64,000 nucleotides of DNA from Dyella_B sp036746095 (GCF_036746095.1 NZ_DAIOEU010000004.1:1-64000); one strand, 5' to 3'. Numbered from the stretch's first letter, positions 1 to 8,764 are shown. The notes: a model not told the origin generated them from the letters alone. Numbers and translations: made by a program.

Positions 1-252
1 GCGAAAGCGCACCGCTGTCCGGGGAAAATGAAGTTCTTCAGAAATGCGCGGGCATAGCACACGCATCGAAAATTTTCCATGGAAATTCAGTGCCATCGGC
101 TCGTCATTCCAGCGAAAGCTGGAATCCAGTGCCTTTGCAGATTTTCAAGTCGCTGGATTCCAGCTTTCGCTGGAATGACGTCGTTTTAGCTTTCCCGCAA
201 GAACGGCGAAAATTTTCCCGGACAGCAGTGCGCTTTCGCGGGAATGACGGCC
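1..252. repeat. Nested inverted-repeat element (MITE/REP-like)
   Basis: No gene is seen here. Positions 102-129 and 153-180 are perfect 28-bp inverted repeats with a 23-nt spacer. Each arm contains its own small hairpin, TTCCAGC-gaaa-GCTGGAA. Outside these, 1-28 is a near-perfect inverted match to 213-239, and 231-250 carries CGCTTTCGCGGGAATGACGG, which is also the right arm of the element at 43728-43771. The whole can fold as a double cruciform. It may extend left of the window. Confidence 0.8.
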
Positions 253-264
253 ATGGGATGGTCT

Positions 265-1269
265 TTACTTACGTTTGCGCCGCTCGAAAAAATTCAACAC
301 CGGCAACGCACACTTCACCAGGAAAGGCATCGTCGTCGGTCGCAGCAGGCGCGGGTCATAACCAGCGAAGCGGCGATCGTTTTCGCTGAGGCACGTCGCC
401 ATCAGTTTCGCCACGCTCAGATCCTGCTCCGTCACCGATTGCGCACCGGTGACGGTGAAGTTGTTGTCCTGTGCATGCTCGTTGCCGTCGGCATCCAGGC
501 TCTTGGCCAGGTCCATGCGCTCCATGCCGAGGAAGCACCATACGCGGAACACCTTCCATTCGAACGCGATTCGCTGGAACAGATTGAGATTGCGGCGATG
601 CCAGGCCACCCAGTTGGCGAACAGCAGGATGTGCCGGCATTCTTCCTGCATCACCGGCTCAAAGGTGTCGATCAGTTCCGGGGGGAACAGGCCTGAATCG
701 TGTGCGACCTTGAACAGGCCGAAGGCGAAGAAGCTGTCGATGCATTCGCTGTAGCCGGTGACCAAATAGGCCCACTCCGGGTCTTTCGGATATTCATAGG
801 GTGGTTCCGGCACCAGCGGAATGCCGTAGTGCTGCACCATTTTCGATAGCACTTCCTTATGCCGGTTTTCTTCCCATGCGTTCTGCGCGAGCGTGTTGCG
901 CATCTCCTGATCAGTGACGGTGCGCGCATAGGCCGCCATGCGCAGGCGCGCCTTGCCTTCGGTCTGCACCGCGATATCCCAGATCGGCAACGAGGTGATG
1001 CGATGCAGGGCGGCATCATCCAGGGCCGGCCATTTCAAAACGGACGGGCGATAGGGATTGAAGGTTTCACCGAACATCCGGCACATCATCTGCTTGTGCT
1101 CGTCCGAGCCGTATTTGATGCGCTTGCCTTGCCGGCTGCTCGACCAGTGCCGGGTGCGTGTTTCGGAAGCGGCAATGGTGGCCGCGTCCGGCTCGCCCGT
1201 GGGCAGCACCGGTTCGTGGTAGCCCGGCACCAGGGTTTCGGCGTCAAAGGCCTCGCGTTCGAACGTCAT
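265..1269 (-). CDS. Ferritin-like putative diiron protein of hopanoid operon
   Basis: A 334-residue soluble protein, last gene of the hpnI-J-K-L operon, starting 3 nt after the hpnL stop. Four helical segments carry the spacing of a carboxylate-bridged diiron site: E104, E134-x-x-H137, E175 and E210-x-x-H213. This E/ExxH/E/ExxH pattern is the hallmark of ferritin-like diiron oxidases and oxygenases. No signal peptide is visible. The C-terminus is basic (ends RRKRK). Known: proteins of this general fold can be oxygenases, reductases or iron stores. Inferred: given its operon, it may oxidise or otherwise modify a hopanoid intermediate. The substrate cannot be read from sequence. Start ATG at 1269 is chosen because of the tight spacing to hpnL. 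Confidence 0.7.
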   Translation of the reverse strand: MTFEREAFDAETLVPGYHEPVLPTGEPDAATIAASETRTRHWSSSRQGKRIKYGSDEHKQMMCRMFGETFNPYRPSVLKWPALDDAALHRITSLPIWDIAVQTEGKARLRMAAYARTVTDQEMRNTLAQNAWEENRHKEVLSKMVQHYGIPLVPEPPYEYPKDPEWAYLVTGYSECIDSFFAFGLFKVAHDSGLFPPELIDTFEPVMQEECRHILLFANWVAWHRRNLNLFQRIAFEWKVFRVWCFLGMERMDLAKSLDADGNEHAQDNNFTVTGAQSVTEQDLSVAKLMATCLSENDRRFAGYDPRLLRPTTMPFLVKCALPVLNFFERRKRK

Positions 1270-1272
1270 GAC

Positions 1273-2301
1273 TCAAAGCTTCTCTTCAAAGGGGCGCTGA
1301 CCGGCGCGCGCGGAGGAAACGGTATACAGCCGGCGCGCTTCGGCCCATTGCCAGGAAATCAATGCCGGCAGGCCGAACCCGACCTCGCGCATGCGCTTGA
1401 CCAGGGACAGCGCCACGCTGGCTTCGGGTGGCAGACCGATGATGTTGCCGAACAGCACCAGGCCGCCTTCCTGCACGCCCAGGCCGGCCGGCACGACAAA
1501 GATGATATGGCGCAATGCCTGCGTCACCGCTTCGATGGCGATGGCATCCCACACGCTGATCGGAAATCCGAGCAGGTGCAGCGCCAGCCAGGTTTCGAAG
1601 CTGCCTACCACGTAGCCCACGAACTGCCAGCCGGTGGCGACCATCAGGCGCACCGGACGCGAATACTGCTCGCGGATTTCCTGGTCGAGGTTGGCGCCGT
1701 CGATCAACTCGGTGAGTGTCGAGCGTCCGCCCAGCAATTTCTCGGCGAAGCCTTCCAGGCGCGAGAACACCTTGCCATGGCGCAACAGGATGATCAGGAA
1801 GATCGGCAGCGGCACGCTGGCTGCCAGGGCGTAGATCACCGTGCTGAAGGCGCTGATGTCGCTGGTCAGTTCGATCAGCAGGATGATGCCCAGCGCCGTG
1901 AACAGATACTGGTTCACCAGCGTAAGCAGCACTTCCATGATCACGCTGGCTGCCACCGCGGCGCCGCTGATGCCGCGCCACTTCACCAGGCGGATACCGA
2001 TGATCTCGCCGCCGATGTTGGCCACCGGCAGCAGGCGGTTGCTGGCTTCGCGAATCGAAGCGACCCAGAACAGGAAGGGTAGTGTCGCCTGCTTGTGCGG
2101 ATCGCGTGGCGCGATCAGCACGCGCCAGCCGATCACATCAAACAGCAGCGGCAAGATGTGGAACGGCAACAGCCACAGCAAGGGCCAACCGGCGCGGTCG
2201 ATCGCCGTCATGATTTCGCCCCAGCCTTGATGCGCGACCAAGGCGATGGCGGCACCCAGCCCAAGCAGGCCCGCGATATAGCTGATCAGCTTCATGCTCA
2301 T
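1273..2301 (-). CDS. hpnL: Hopanoid-associated membrane protein HpnL
   Basis: A 342-residue polytopic inner-membrane protein of the lysylphosphatidylglycerol synthase TM-region (UPF0104) type. Hydrophobic helices run along the whole length and a conserved PAGLGVQEGG-type segment lies near the C-terminus. The start (MSMKLISY) is taken at 2301 because its ATG overlaps the hpnK stop as ATGA (2298-2301), indicating translational coupling; a longer reading upstream would run into hpnK. In other bacteria this family sits in hopanoid loci and is called HpnL. Its biochemical role is not settled; a lipid flipping or transfer role is a guess from the fold. Neighbours are hpnK upstream and the ferritin-like gene downstream. 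Confidence 0.85.
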   Translation of the reverse strand: MSMKLISYIAGLLGLGAAIALVAHQGWGEIMTAIDRAGWPLLWLLPFHILPLLFDVIGWRVLIAPRDPHKQATLPFLFWVASIREASNRLLPVANIGGEIIGIRLVKWRGISGAAVAASVIMEVLLTLVNQYLFTALGIILLIELTSDISAFSTVIYALAASVPLPIFLIILLRHGKVFSRLEGFAEKLLGGRSTLTELIDGANLDQEIREQYSRPVRLMVATGWQFVGYVVGSFETWLALHLLGFPISVWDAIAIEAVTQALRHIIFVVPAGLGVQEGGLVLFGNIIGLPPEASVALSLVKRMREVGFGLPALISWQWAEARRLYTVSSARAGQRPFEEKL

Positions 2302-3203
2302 GCCGGGCAGGTTCTGGCAACTGGATCGGAGAAGCCGTCGCACAAGTGGCAGCGTTCGGCGATGGTCTGGCGCACGCGCGGCGACAGCAGCGCGGCAAGT
2401 TCGTCGGCATGGCGGTAATCGGCCATGCTCTCGGTGATATGGCCGTGCGAGGCGGGGTGCAGATAGACCTCCGACAAGCCCTTCGGCAACTGCTCAAGTA
2501 TCTCCAGCATCACCGCTTCATCCATGCCGCCGCTGTGGCGCAGACCGAACACGTGATCGTTATAGGCAACGCCGGCCCGATCAAGACGCCAGCGCATCAA
2601 TGCCAGCCAAGGCCGTAGCCACGGACCCATGCCCGGCTCCGACGGCAGACGGATGGCGCGCAAGCCAAACTCGCGGCCAATGGTCAACATCAGGGTGAGG
2701 ATGGTGGGATGCAGATGGAAGTGCTTGTGCGCGTTGACGTGATCGAGTTTCAGGCCGGTGGCCGCAAAAGCCTCGAACTGTGCGTGGATTTCATCGGCTA
2801 GCTGGCGGCGCACATGTGGCAGGAAGAAGAAGCGAAAACCGTTGCCCACCATGTCCGAATTGAACATGCCATGCCCATCGACCAGATTGGGAATGCGCGT
2901 GGGCGGGAGCATGGCGCGGCCATCCGCCAATACCAGGTGCAGGCCGACCGAGAGCCCCGGATTCTGCTTGGCGCGTGCGACGGCGTCGGCCACAGCCGGT
3001 GCGGCGACCATCAGGCTGGCCGCGCGCAGTACACCATCGCGATAGCCGCGTTCGACCGCGTCGTTGACGGCGTCATGCAGGCCGAAATCGTCGGCGGTGA
3101 CGATCAGGCGCGGGCGGTCGCCTCTGCTCCCTCTCCCCTCTGGGGAGAGGGTTGGGGTGAGGGGCGGTTCTTGCCGAGTTGGGGATGCAGAGCGTGGTTT
3201 CAT
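2298..3203 (-). CDS. hpnK: Hopanoid deacetylase HpnK (YdjC-like)
   Basis: A carbohydrate deacetylase of the YdjC/ChbG family. The metal-binding signature TADDFGLHDAVN and the histidine-rich HVNAHKHFHLHP segment are both present. In the HpnI-HpnK-HpnJ pathway known from Burkholderia, HpnK removes the N-acetyl group from the GlcNAc that HpnI adds to bacteriohopanetetrol. The N-terminus is odd. About 40 residues before TADDFG, including a PLTPTLSPEGRGSR stretch, are encoded by a dispersed intergenic repeat (3125-3280). There is no start codon between the repeat and the conserved domain, so I use ATG 3203, which lacks a clear Shine-Dalgarno; a start at 3257 is also open. The stop overlaps hpnL by 4 bp. 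Confidence 0.82.
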   Translation of the reverse strand: MKPRSASPTRQEPPLTPTLSPEGRGSRGDRPRLIVTADDFGLHDAVNDAVERGYRDGVLRAASLMVAAPAVADAVARAKQNPGLSVGLHLVLADGRAMLPPTRIPNLVDGHGMFNSDMVGNGFRFFFLPHVRRQLADEIHAQFEAFAATGLKLDHVNAHKHFHLHPTILTLMLTIGREFGLRAIRLPSEPGMGPWLRPWLALMRWRLDRAGVAYNDHVFGLRHSGGMDEAVMLEILEQLPKGLSEVYLHPASHGHITESMADYRHADELAALLSPRVRQTIAERCHLCDGFSDPVARTCPA

Positions 3204-3280
3204 TGGGGTTTCAAGCAAGCCATGGCCCCTCACCTCAATCCTCTCCCCCGTAAACAAATTTGGTAAACGGGGGAGAGGAG
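3125..3280. repeat. Inverted pair of CCTCTCCCC-type dispersed repeats
   Basis: The stretch GGGAGAGGGTTGGGGTGAGG (from about 3141) is matched in inverted orientation, imperfectly, by CCTCACCTCAATCCTCTCCC (from about 3228). Each copy also contains a small GC-rich hairpin (cctctggggagagg; cccccgt...acgggggag). The hpnK start codon at 3203 lies in the loop between the copies. The same family recurs in other gaps of the window. Confidence 0.75.
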
Positions 3281-3316
3281 GCGAATGCGGTTCGCTACGC
3301 TCACGATTTAATTTGA

Positions 3317-4744
3317 TTAAGCCTCGTGCGCGCGCAGGAAACGGAAGAACTCCACGCCTTCGCGCAAACGGCGCTTCATCATGTCCCAGCTCATCAGCAT
3401 TTCCTTGACGATTTCCCAGATCTTCGACGGGCGGAAATAGAAGGCTCGGTAGAACTTCTCCACGCCGTGGAAAATTTCCTGCTTGGACAGGTGCGGGTAC
3501 TCGATCAGTGCCAGCTGCACGCCCTTGTCGTTGACGAGGTTGACGGCTTCGTTCTCTTTCAGCCAGCCGTTCTCGACCGCCTGCTTGTACAGCGAGGTGC
3601 CCGGATACGGTGCCGCCAGCGACACCTGGATGGTGTGCGGGTTGATTTCCTTGGCGAACTGGATCGTCTTGTCGATCGTTTCCTTCGTCTCGCCCGGCAG
3701 GCCGAGGATGAAGGTGCCGTGGATGGTGATGCCAAGCTTGCGGCAGTCTTCGGTGAAGCGGCGCGCGATGTCGGTGCGCAGGCCCTTCTTGATGTTGTGC
3801 AGGATCTGGTCGTCACCCGACTCGTAACCGACCAGCAGCAGGCGCAGGCCGTTTTCCTTCATGATCTTCAGCGATTCGTACGGCACGTTGGCCTTGGCGT
3901 TGCACGACCAGGTCCAGCCCATCGCGCCCAGGCCGCGCGCGATCTCGTGCACGCGTTCCATGTTGGAGCTGTCGGTGAAGGTGTCGTCGTCGAACATCAG
4001 CTCCCTCACTTCGGGCATGTTCTCCTTGATCCACTTCGCCTCGGCCAGCACGTTGGCGGCCGAGCGCGTGCGGTAGCGATGACCGCCGACGGTCTGTGGC
4101 CACAGGCAGAACGTGCACTTGGAACGGCAGCCGCGACCCGTGTAGATCGACACATACGGATAGTCGAGATAGCCGATGAAGTAGTTGCTGATCTTCAGGT
4201 CGCGCTTGTAGATGGGCGCCACGAACGGCAGGTCGTCCATGTTCTCGATCATCGCGCGCGGCGGATTGTGCTGCACGGTGCCGTCGGCCAGCTTGTAGCT
4301 GATGCCAGTGACGCTTTCGAACGGACGGCCTTCGGCGATTTCCTTGCAGGTGTAGTCGAACTCTTCGCGCGCCACGAAATCGATTGCCGGCGATGCGGTG
4401 AGCGAACTGGTGGGATCGACCGCCACCTTGGCGCCGACCAGGCCGATCAGCACGTTCGGCTTGCGGGCTTTCAGCAGCTCGGCGAACTTGGCGTCGGTCG
4501 GGAATGATGGCGTGCTGGTGTGGATGATCACCAGGTCGTAGCCCTCGGCGATCTTCAAACTGTCTTCCACCGAGATCTCGTCGGCGGGCGCATCGAGTAC
4601 GCGCGAGTCGGGCACCATCGCGGCCGGCTGTGCCAGCCAGGTGGGATACCAGAAGCTCTTGATTTCGCGTTTGGCCTGGTAGCGCGAACCCGCGCCGCCA
4701 TCAAAGCCATCGAAGGAAGGAGCTTGCAGAAAAAGCGTTTTCAT
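3317..4744 (-). CDS. hpnJ: Radical SAM/B12 protein HpnJ (hopanoid cyclitol ether step)
   Basis: A 475-residue protein with an N-terminal cobalamin-binding-like domain (residues about 1-150) followed by a radical SAM core. The CxxxCxxC cluster motif is C206-C210-C213 in GRGCRSKCTFCLW. This architecture matches HpnJ, the hopanoid-associated radical SAM protein. In the known pathway HpnJ acts after HpnI and HpnK and converts the attached glucosamine ring to the cyclitol of bacteriohopanetetrol cyclitol ether. Its gene lies directly between hpnI (61-nt gap) and hpnK, all on the minus strand. Start ATG 4744 gives the usual MKTLFLQAPSFDGFDGG N-terminus. Confidence 0.93.
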   Translation of the reverse strand: MKTLFLQAPSFDGFDGGAGSRYQAKREIKSFWYPTWLAQPAAMVPDSRVLDAPADEISVEDSLKIAEGYDLVIIHTSTPSFPTDAKFAELLKARKPNVLIGLVGAKVAVDPTSSLTASPAIDFVAREEFDYTCKEIAEGRPFESVTGISYKLADGTVQHNPPRAMIENMDDLPFVAPIYKRDLKISNYFIGYLDYPYVSIYTGRGCRSKCTFCLWPQTVGGHRYRTRSAANVLAEAKWIKENMPEVRELMFDDDTFTDSSNMERVHEIARGLGAMGWTWSCNAKANVPYESLKIMKENGLRLLLVGYESGDDQILHNIKKGLRTDIARRFTEDCRKLGITIHGTFILGLPGETKETIDKTIQFAKEINPHTIQVSLAAPYPGTSLYKQAVENGWLKENEAVNLVNDKGVQLALIEYPHLSKQEIFHGVEKFYRAFYFRPSKIWEIVKEMLMSWDMMKRRLREGVEFFRFLRAHEA

Positions 4745-4805
4745 TACGGATGACTCCTGCGGGGCGGTATTGCCCAGGGACAGCAGATAGTTCAGATATT
4801 TTGGT

Positions 4806-5957
4806 TTACGGCGCTGAACCGTCGCCTCGTGCGTGCAGTACCTGTCCGCGCCATTTTACTTGCCAACCGGCCAGGGCGGCTGCCCACTCCATCAGCAATA
4901 AGGCGTCGCGGAGGGGAATCAACAGGACCTCATGCCAGGCGAAGGCTTGATGGCTGATGCGCCGCTGCAAAAAGTGTAGCAAAACCCGCGCGGCGCCACC
5001 GAGCAGGCCGAAGGTCACGCTGACCGGTCCGGGTGCCAGCAGCAGACCCAGCAGCAGCAAAGGCGAGGTAAAACACACGAACGTCATGCCAAAACCGGCC
5101 GGCGCGATCGAGCGTATGGTGCGCAGCCAGCGCTGTTCATGCGACCACAAATCTTTCAGGTTGCTTTCGTTGACGTCGGTGCCGACCACCACGTCCGACA
5201 ACACGGTGCGCAATCCGGCGCGGCGGGTCAGCTCGCCGAGCCAGAAGTCATCCGCCAGGGTGTCGCGCAAGGCTTCAAAGCCGCCGATGGCTTCGAGCGC
5301 ATCGCGACGCAAGGCGATGGTGGACCCAAAGGCGAAGCGCGTGGAGCCGAAGGCGTTCGACAGCCTCACGGAGGGCGCGAACCAGTCGTCGATGAATAGA
5401 CGGCCAAGGCGCGACCACAGCGAAGGCCCAGGGATGCCGTAATACAGGCAGGTGACGATGCCCGTGCCGGCATCGGCCAATGGCGCGGTGACGCGGGTGA
5501 GGTAATCGGGCTCCACGTAAATGTCGGCGTCCGCCAGCACCAGCAGGTCGTGCTGCGCATGCGGCACCATGTTCATCAGGTTGCTGACTTTGAAATTCGC
5601 GCCATGCACGCGCGGGTCGACAGCCAATGCAATGGAATGCTGCGGGAACTCCCTGCGCAGGCGTTCGACCACGGCGATAGCGGGATCGTCCGGATCGCGC
5701 ACGCCGAACACCAGCTGGTAGCCGGGATGCGCCTGCAGGCAGAAGCTGCGCAGGTTCTCATACAGCCTTGGCTCGGCACCGTGCAGCGGCTTGAGTACAC
5801 TCGCCGGCTGCGGAGGGCTGGCAGGAGGCGGAACTTGGCGCGCCTTTCGCAATCCTTTCATCACGGCCCATAGCGCGACGCAGGCATAACCTGTCGCGGC
5901 AAATGCGAGCGCGGTGCCTAGCGCATGCAGGGTGTCGACCAACCAGTTCGAGGACAT
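4806..5957 (-). CDS. hpnI: Hopanoid glycosyltransferase HpnI
   Basis: A 383-residue membrane glycosyltransferase of the ceramide-glucosyltransferase-like (GT21/GT2) type. It has an N-terminal membrane helix (LGTALAFAATGYACVALWAV), a nucleotide-sugar binding segment VLADADIYVEPDY, a DDFWLGELTRRAG segment and a hydrophobic C-terminal half. It matches HpnI, which adds N-acetylglucosamine to bacteriohopanetetrol as the first step of cyclitol ether formation. ATG 5957 (MSSNWL) was chosen over a longer frame because the longer version adds Pro/Ser-rich sequence before the membrane helix. It is the first gene of the minus-strand hpnIJKL operon and diverges from the DUF2147/mevalonate genes across about 80 nt. 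Confidence 0.88.
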   Translation of the reverse strand: MSSNWLVDTLHALGTALAFAATGYACVALWAVMKGLRKARQVPPPASPPQPASVLKPLHGAEPRLYENLRSFCLQAHPGYQLVFGVRDPDDPAIAVVERLRREFPQHSIALAVDPRVHGANFKVSNLMNMVPHAQHDLLVLADADIYVEPDYLTRVTAPLADAGTGIVTCLYYGIPGPSLWSRLGRLFIDDWFAPSVRLSNAFGSTRFAFGSTIALRRDALEAIGGFEALRDTLADDFWLGELTRRAGLRTVLSDVVVGTDVNESNLKDLWSHEQRWLRTIRSIAPAGFGMTFVCFTSPLLLLGLLLAPGPVSVTFGLLGGAARVLLHFLQRRISHQAFAWHEVLLIPLRDALLLMEWAAALAGWQVKWRGQVLHARGDGSAP

Positions 5958-6039
5958 AGATGTTGATGCTACCGGCAATAGGTCGACACGAAACGCGCAC
6001 TTATGGGGGCAGCTCTTCCCTCGCGCAAGAGGCCGCGCG

Positions 6040-6594
6040 ATGAAGCTCCGCTGCCGCGCAGGGCTGGGTGTGCTGGCTTGCTTATTACTGTGGGGACTTA
6101 CCAGCGCTGTCGTGGCGGATGGCACGGCCACCTATGCACCCACCTCCTCCGACATCGTCGGCGACTGGCTGGTGGAGAGCCGCGACGCGGTCATCCATAT
6201 CGAGCAGGTCGGCGACGAATACCAGGGCTACATCCTTTGGCAGCTGCACGAGACTTACGGCCCGGAAGATGGGCCGGCGCTCAACGGCAGGATCGTGACC
6301 GATATCCATAACCCCGATCCGGCCCTGCGTTCCCGGCCGCTGACAGGGCTCCGCTTGCTGACCGGCCTTAAGTTCAATCCCGATCATGAAAAGTGGGAAC
6401 ACGGCCGTGTCTATAACTCGGACGACGGCCGCACTTATAATTGCTGGGTTCGGCTGCGCAGCCTGAACCGGTTGCAGCTGCATGGCTACATCGGCATCAG
6501 CCTGTTCGGCGGCAGCACCGTGTGGAGCCGGGTCACCATGAGAAAGCCCGCTCCAGGCGAATTGCCCTTCGTGCTGGATGCACCGGCCAACTGA
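6040..6594 (+). CDS. DUF2147 secreted protein
   Basis: A 184-residue protein with a clear signal peptide (MKLRCRAGLGVLACLLLWG...AVVADG) and a DUF2147-like body (IVGDWLVESRDAVIHIEQVGDEYQG; NGRIVTDIHN; GRVYNSDDGRTYNCWVRL). Members of this family are small exported beta-rich proteins of unknown function. The gene is the first plus-strand gene after the hpnI divergence and lies 47 nt upstream of mvaD, so it may share the mevalonate transcript. Start 6040 was selected because it gives the signal peptide; upstream in-frame sequence is antisense to hpnI. Confidence 0.8.
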   Translation: MKLRCRAGLGVLACLLLWGLTSAVVADGTATYAPTSSDIVGDWLVESRDAVIHIEQVGDEYQGYILWQLHETYGPEDGPALNGRIVTDIHNPDPALRSRPLTGLRLLTGLKFNPDHEKWEHGRVYNSDDGRTYNCWVRLRSLNRLQLHGYIGISLFGGSTVWSRVTMRKPAPGELPFVLDAPAN

Positions 6595-6641
6595 TGCCGG
6601 TGCCCGCGCGATAGCTTAAGTCCCCTTTCCAGCGAGACGTC

Positions 6642-7670
6642 ATGACCCGCGAACCACGCACCGATGCATCCGGTGAACTGCGTGCTGTTTCCCAGGCGCA
6701 ACCCAACATCGCCCTGATCAAATACTGGGGCAAGCGCGATGTCGCCTTGAACCTGCCGGTGGTCGGCTCGATCTCGATCACGTTGGAAAGCCTGTGGACG
6801 CGCACGGACGTCCGTTTCGTGCCGGGGCAAAAAGGCGATCGCGTCAGCCTTAATGGCCGCAGCGACGAGGCCGAAACCAAGCGCATCAGCAAGTGCCTCG
6901 ATCTGCTGCGTGCACGCGCGGGTGTCGACTACGGCGCGGACGTGGCAAGCCGCAACAATTTTCCCACCGCCGCAGGGCTGGCTTCTTCCGCGTCCGGTTT
7001 TGCCGCCCTGGTGCATGCCGGCGCGCGCGCACTGAACCTGGACCTGAACCTGCAAGAGCAATCGGTGCTGGCGCGCCGCTGCTCAGGCTCGGCGGCACGC
7101 TCGATCTTCGGTGGGTATGTGGAATGGGCACACGGCCAATTGGCCGATGGCACCGATTCGGTTGCACGCCCGTTGCTCAACGCAGATGCATGGCCCTTGC
7201 GCGTAGCGGTGGCGATTACCTCGACGGCAGCCAAGCAGGTGGGCTCCACCGAGGGCATGCGCCGCACGGCGGATACGTCGCCCTATCAATCGGCCTGGAT
7301 CGATACCCAGGAAGCTGATTTGAGCGTGGCACGCGACGCCATTCGCGCGCGCGATTTCGATGCGCTTGCCCGCATTTCCGAATACAGCTGCCTGAAGATG
7401 CATGCGCTTGCCTTGGCTGCGCAGCCGGGCTTGCTGTATTGGAATGGCGCCACCGTTGAATGCATGCATCGCGTGCGTGCCCTGCGTCAGCAAGGCGTGC
7501 CGGTGTTCTTTACCGTCGATGCCGGTCCGCAGCTCAAGGCTGTGTGTGCACCTTCCGCGATCGAGCAAGTGAAAGCGGCTTTGCGCGATGTGCCGGGTGT
7601 GCTTGAAGTGCTCGACACCGGCCTGGGCGAAGGCGCACGCGCCATCGCCATGGATCTCGTGGAGGCGTGA
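6642..7670 (+). CDS. mvaD: Diphosphomevalonate decarboxylase
   Basis: A 342-residue GHMP-superfamily enzyme that converts mevalonate diphosphate to isopentenyl diphosphate with ATP. Family signatures are ALIKYWGKRD near residues 25-35, a serine-rich phosphate loop PTAAGLASSASGFAALV, and SGSAARSIFGGYVEW. The length is normal for the family. It is the first enzyme gene of the mevalonate operon. Its stop TGA overlaps the ATG of the next kinase by one base, with the Shine-Dalgarno GGAGG of that kinase lying inside mvaD. The mevalonate route is unusual in Gammaproteobacteria, most of which use only the MEP pathway. Confidence 0.95.
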   Translation: MTREPRTDASGELRAVSQAQPNIALIKYWGKRDVALNLPVVGSISITLESLWTRTDVRFVPGQKGDRVSLNGRSDEAETKRISKCLDLLRARAGVDYGADVASRNNFPTAAGLASSASGFAALVHAGARALNLDLNLQEQSVLARRCSGSAARSIFGGYVEWAHGQLADGTDSVARPLLNADAWPLRVAVAITSTAAKQVGSTEGMRRTADTSPYQSAWIDTQEADLSVARDAIRARDFDALARISEYSCLKMHALALAAQPGLLYWNGATVECMHRVRALRQQGVPVFFTVDAGPQLKAVCAPSAIEQVKAALRDVPGVLEVLDTGLGEGARAIAMDLVEA

Positions 7671-8764
7671 TGGAAGTCACCGCGGGGGCGCCCGCCAAGC
7701 TGGTGCTGCTTGGCGATTACGCCGTATTGGAAGGTGCGCGCGCGCTGGTACTGGCGGTGGATCGTCGCGCCAACGTGCGCATGGCTTCGCGTGCCGATCG
7801 GATCTGCAGCATCAGTGCGCCGGACATGGGTGTTCGCGAAGCGCGTGCCGCCATCGGCGCTGACGGAGCGCTGCAATGGCAGTGCGATGAAGCGACCAAG
7901 GCCAAGCTCACCTTGGTCGACCACGTGTGGCACGGCATGCTGCGCGAAGGGCTTGTCGCTACCGGCACAGGTTTCGACCTGGCATTGGATACGTCCGGCT
8001 TCTTCAAGCTCGAAGGTGGCGTGCGTTCCAAGCTTGGACTTGGCTCCAGTGCTGCGCTGACCGTGGCGCTGGCTTCCGCGTTGGCGACGTATGCGGGCCA
8101 TGGCGATGCCATCGCCGACCGCATGCAATGGATGCGCCGTCTGCTGCATATGCATGGCGATTGGCAAGGCGGCCGTGGCAGTGGCGTGGACGTGGCCGCC
8201 AGCGTGGCGGGAGGCCTGATCAGCTATCAACTGGCTGGCCCTGCGCGCGAACCTACCTACGAAGCGATCTCCGCCGAAGACTTGCACTGCCTGTTCGTAT
8301 GGTCGGGGCAGTCGGTTTCCACCAGCGATTCGCTGCAGCGCCTGGCGGTATGGCGCCAGGCCCATGCGAGCGACTACAGCGCGCACATGAATGAGCTGGG
8401 CACCATTTCCGCTGCGGCGATCGACGCATTGCAGCGGCGGAATATGTCGTCTTTCATTGGCCTTACAAATGATTATAGCCTGGGTTTGCAGCGTTTCAGC
8501 GCTGCATGCGGGCTGGAAATCTATTCGCCCGCACAAAAACAGCTGGCCGATATGGCATCCGGCACCGATGTCAGTTATAAGCCTTGCGGCGCCGGCGGCG
8601 ACTTCGGCGTGGTGTTTGCCGAAGATCCGGAAAGGTTGGCGACATTTGAACGCGCCATTGTGTCCGCCGGTATGCACGTCGTCCCCCTGGGGCTTGATTC
8701 CCAAGGAGTGAGTTGCCATATGCGCTCGGATGCGACTTCTCCCGCAGCAAGGATTTTGACGTGA
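7670..8764 (+). CDS. mvaK2: Phosphomevalonate kinase (GHMP)
   Basis: A 364-residue GHMP kinase. It starts with a glycine-rich/LLGDYAV motif (GAPAKLVLLGDYAVLEGARAL) and has the phosphate loop RSKLGLGSSAALTVALA and a C-terminal CGAGGGDF-like motif (PCGAGGDFGVVF). In this operon, between mvaD and the HMGR-mevalonate kinase fusion, the expected activity is phosphorylation of 5-phosphomevalonate. ATG 7670 overlaps the mvaD stop; an adjacent in-frame GTG at 7667 is an alternative. The GGAGG at 7661-7665 serves as ribosome binding site. Assignment as the second kinase, rather than the first, rests on the separate mevalonate kinase domain found downstream. Confidence 0.85.
   Translation: MEVTAGAPAKLVLLGDYAVLEGARALVLAVDRRANVRMASRADRICSISAPDMGVREARAAIGADGALQWQCDEATKAKLTLVDHVWHGMLREGLVATGTGFDLALDTSGFFKLEGGVRSKLGLGSSAALTVALASALATYAGHGDAIADRMQWMRRLLHMHGDWQGGRGSGVDVAASVAGGLISYQLAGPAREPTYEAISAEDLHCLFVWSGQSVSTSDSLQRLAVWRQAHASDYSAHMNELGTISAAAIDALQRRNMSSFIGLTNDYSLGLQRFSAACGLEIYSPAQKQLADMASGTDVSYKPCGAGGDFGVVFAEDPERLATFERAIVSAGMHVVPLGLDSQGVSCHMRSDATSPAARILT

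Noticed and set aside
859..2082. Long plus-strand frame (407 codons) opposite hpnL and the ferritin-like gene
   Set aside because: Composition is rich in His, Gln, Arg and Asp as expected for antisense of a GC-rich gene; no domain is seen, while the opposite strand encodes clear proteins.
3326..4507. 393-codon plus-strand frame opposite hpnJ
   Set aside because: Antisense of a conserved radical SAM gene, with no recognisable motif.
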